DNA of 13,019 nt from Actinomycetota bacterium (lineage in GTDB: Bacteria > Actinomycetota > Acidimicrobiia > Acidimicrobiales > Ilumatobacteraceae), in NCBI GenBank assembly GCA_005788205.1, contig SXYT01000009.1, forward strand, positions 1 through 13,019, given 5' to 3'. A program made the translations under genes and the position numbers. Within the stretch, counting starts at the first letter, position 1. Each line of letters opens with the position of its first letter. This document shows, in pieces, positions 11,939-13,019 of the stretch. Under the pieces are notes generated by a model. The model was not told where the DNA came from. It searched no databases and saw nothing but the letters and a program-made list of their open reading frames with translations.

Positions 11939-12385
11939 ATGGGTACCTACTCACCGAAAGCAAGCGAGATCCAGCGCGCCTGGCACGTCGTCGACGCAGA
12001 GGGCATGGTCCTCGGGCGTCTCTGCACCGAGGTCGCCCGCATCCTGCGCGGCAAGCACAAGCCGGTCTTTGCCCCCCACATGGACATGGGTGACCATGTC
12101 ATCATCATCAACGCCTCCAAGATCGTCATGACCAGGGGCAAGGCCGAGAAGAGCATGGTGTACACCTACTCCGGCTATCCGGGCGGCCTGAAGAGCGAGA
12201 CCTACCAGAACCTGCTCAACCGCAAGCCCGCCGATGCGATTGCACGCTCGGTCGCCGGCATGCTCCCGAAGGGCCCGCTCGGCCGCCAGATGATCAAGAA
12301 GCTGAACGTGTACGCAGGTGCCGAGCACCCGCACGCGGCACAGAAGCCCGTCGTCCTCGACCTCAGTGCCGCCAAGGCCCGCTGA
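11939..12385 (+). CDS. rplM: 50S ribosomal protein L13
   Basis: L13 is an early-assembly large-subunit protein. The sequence starts MGTYSPKASEIQRAWHVVDA with EGMVLGRLCTEVARILRGKH, continues FAPHMDMGDHVIIINASKIV and has the signature MLPKGPLGRQMIKKLNVYAG then AEHPHAAQKP. Length 148 is standard. ATG 11939 is set by AAAGGAAAG with 7-base spacing. An in-frame TTG at 11912 would add nine residues lying within the hairpin leader and is not credible. It forms a two-gene operon with rpsI, 23 bases downstream, and has its own predicted promoter and structured leader. Confidence 0.98.
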   Translation: MGTYSPKASEIQRAWHVVDAEGMVLGRLCTEVARILRGKHKPVFAPHMDMGDHVIIINASKIVMTRGKAEKSMVYTYSGYPGGLKSETYQNLLNRKPADAIARSVAGMLPKGPLGRQMIKKLNVYAGAEHPHAAQKPVVLDLSAAKAR

Positions 12386-12408
12386 GCACCGCCGCAGAAG
12401 GAATCCAC

Positions 12409-12804
12409 ATGGCAAACACACCTCTCACCCAGACCACCGGCCGCCGCAAGGAGGCAGTCGCCCGCGCCGCGCTGCGTGCCGGCAGCGGCACCATCACCGT
12501 GAACGGCAAGCCCCTCGAGGCCTACTTCCCGACCGCGACCCAGCGGATGGTCGTCACCGAGGCGCTCCGCGTGACCTCACTCGAGACCGCGTACGACGTC
12601 AGTGCCAACATCTTCGGCGGTGGTGTCACCGGCCAGGCCGGTGCACTGCGCATGGCAATCGCCCGCTCCCTCGTGGAGCTCGACCCCGAGCTGCGTCCCG
12701 TCCTCAAGAAGGCCGGTCTCCTCACGCGCGATGCGCGCCGCAAGGAGACCAAGAAGTACGGCCTCAAGAAGGCGCGCAAGGCGCCGCAGTTCACCAAGCG
12801 TTGA
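12409..12804 (+). CDS. rpsI: 30S ribosomal protein S9
   Basis: S9 belongs to the 30S head, and its C-terminal Lys-Arg tail touches the P-site tRNA. The family blocks are TTGRRKEAVARAALRAGSGT, ITVNGKPLEAYFPT, ANIFGGGVTGQAGALRMAIA, RSLVELDPELRPVLKKAGLL, and the tail TRDARRKETKKYGLKKARKA ending PQFTKR. The terminal SKR/TKR motif is intact. Length is 131 residues. ATG 12409 has AGAAGGAA at 12396-12403. It is followed after 36 bases by glmM, a common neighbour of rplM-rpsI in actinobacteria. Confidence 0.98.
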   Translation: MANTPLTQTTGRRKEAVARAALRAGSGTITVNGKPLEAYFPTATQRMVVTEALRVTSLETAYDVSANIFGGGVTGQAGALRMAIARSLVELDPELRPVLKKAGLLTRDARRKETKKYGLKKARKAPQFTKR

Positions 12805-12810
12805 TGCTGG

Positions 12811-12830
12811 CCCTGCGCGCTGCGCAGGGA
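12811..12830 (+). promoter_or_regulatory. Hairpin between rpsI and glmM overlapping the likely glmM ribosome-binding site
   Basis: CCCTGCGC (12811-12818) and GCGCAGGG (12822-12829) form a perfect 8-bp stem with the 3-base loop GCT. No T-tract follows, so it is not a standard intrinsic terminator. AGGGA (12826-12830) is the only purine-rich stretch before the glmM ATG and lies in the 3' arm. The stem could therefore limit glmM translation unless it is opened by ribosomes ending rpsI. Confidence 0.4.
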
Positions 12831-12840
12831 TGTCACGATC

Positions 12841-13019
12841 ATGCTCCACTTCGGCACTGACGGTGTCCGCGGGGTCGCCCTCGAGGAACTCACCGTGGAA
12901 TCCGTGCGCGATCTCGCCCGTGCGGTCGCCCGCGTGCTCTCGCCCGCCTCGGTCGTCGTCGGCAGGGACACGCGCGAGAGCGGCGAGACACTGGAGCGTG
13001 CCGTCGTGGATGGTCTCGC
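12841..13019 (+). CDS. glmM: Phosphoglucosamine mutase, N-terminal part (cut by window end)
   Basis: GlmM converts glucosamine-6-phosphate to glucosamine-1-phosphate for UDP-GlcNAc and peptidoglycan synthesis. Only 59 codons are present. They open MLHFGTDGVRGVALEELTVE, matching the family N-terminal FGTDGVRG(V)A, then SVRDLARAVARVL and VVVGRDTRESGETLERAV, the usual GRDTR(x)SG block. The active-site serine lies about 100 residues in and is outside the window. ATG 12841 follows rpsI by 36 bases with only AGGGA (12826-12830) as a possible ribosome-binding site. Close sugar-phosphate mutases share this start region, but position after rpsI and the FGTDGVRG sequence favour GlmM. Confidence 0.92.
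   Translation, partial: MLHFGTDGVRGVALEELTVESVRDLARAVARVLSPASVVVGRDTRESGETLERAVVDGL

Noticed and set aside
1053..13019. A new accessory or defence system within the window
   Set aside because: Every stretch right of the join is filled by conserved housekeeping genes in a conserved order with gaps under 120 bases, so there is no room or signal for an undescribed gene system.

Overview
The window is a ribosomal-protein and core-housekeeping cluster from a high-G+C bacterium. Protein signatures point to Actinomycetota and most likely class Acidimicrobiia. These are an S3 tail ending in a Glu-rich helix and an HETP motif, an adenylate kinase P-loop reading GRQGSGKGTQ, a zinc-type S14, and an IF1 whose family N-terminus is MAKPKEDAIV-like. 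The class is inferred from remembered family patterns, not from a search.

Layout. Positions 1-815 read on the minus strand: the 3' part of rpsC (S3) followed by most of rplP (L16). At about 815/816 the sequence switches abruptly to the plus strand, into the second half of a different rplP allele. From there a normal spc/alpha-type order runs to the end without interruption: rplP(partial)-rpmC-rpsQ-rplN-rplX-rplE-rpsZ-rpsH-rplF-rplR-rpsE-rpmD-rplO-secY-adk-infA-rpmJ-rpsM-rpsK-rpsD-rpoA-rplQ-truA-rplM-rpsI-glmM(partial). The two L16 copies face each other as an imperfect inverted repeat (1-215 and 816-1030). By my hand count they share about 82% of nucleotides and 83% of residues, so they look like orthologues from two related species. 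A chimeric assembly join is the simplest explanation.

The genes supply both ribosomal subunits (L29, S17, L14, L24, L5, S14, S8, L6, L18, S5, L30, L15, L36, S13, S11, S4, L17, L13, S9). They also supply the protein-export channel SecY, nucleotide balance (Adk), translation initiation (IF1), the RNA polymerase alpha subunit, tRNA pseudouridylation (TruA) and the start of cell-wall precursor synthesis (GlmM). Gaps are short, several neighbours overlap by 1-4 bases, and most starts have a purine-rich ribosome-binding site. No gap exceeds 120 bases.

The regulatory points that stand out are: IF1 apparently initiated at CTG behind a perfect Shine-Dalgarno sequence and its own promoter; a textbook intrinsic terminator (11-bp stem, T-tract) lying inside the first codons of truA rather than between genes; and a promoter plus two-hairpin leader in front of rplM-rpsI. 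The map gene often found between adk and infA is absent. I see no mobile element, tRNA, CRISPR array or defence island, and no evidence of a new multi-gene system. The unusual features are the join at the left end and the regulatory details.
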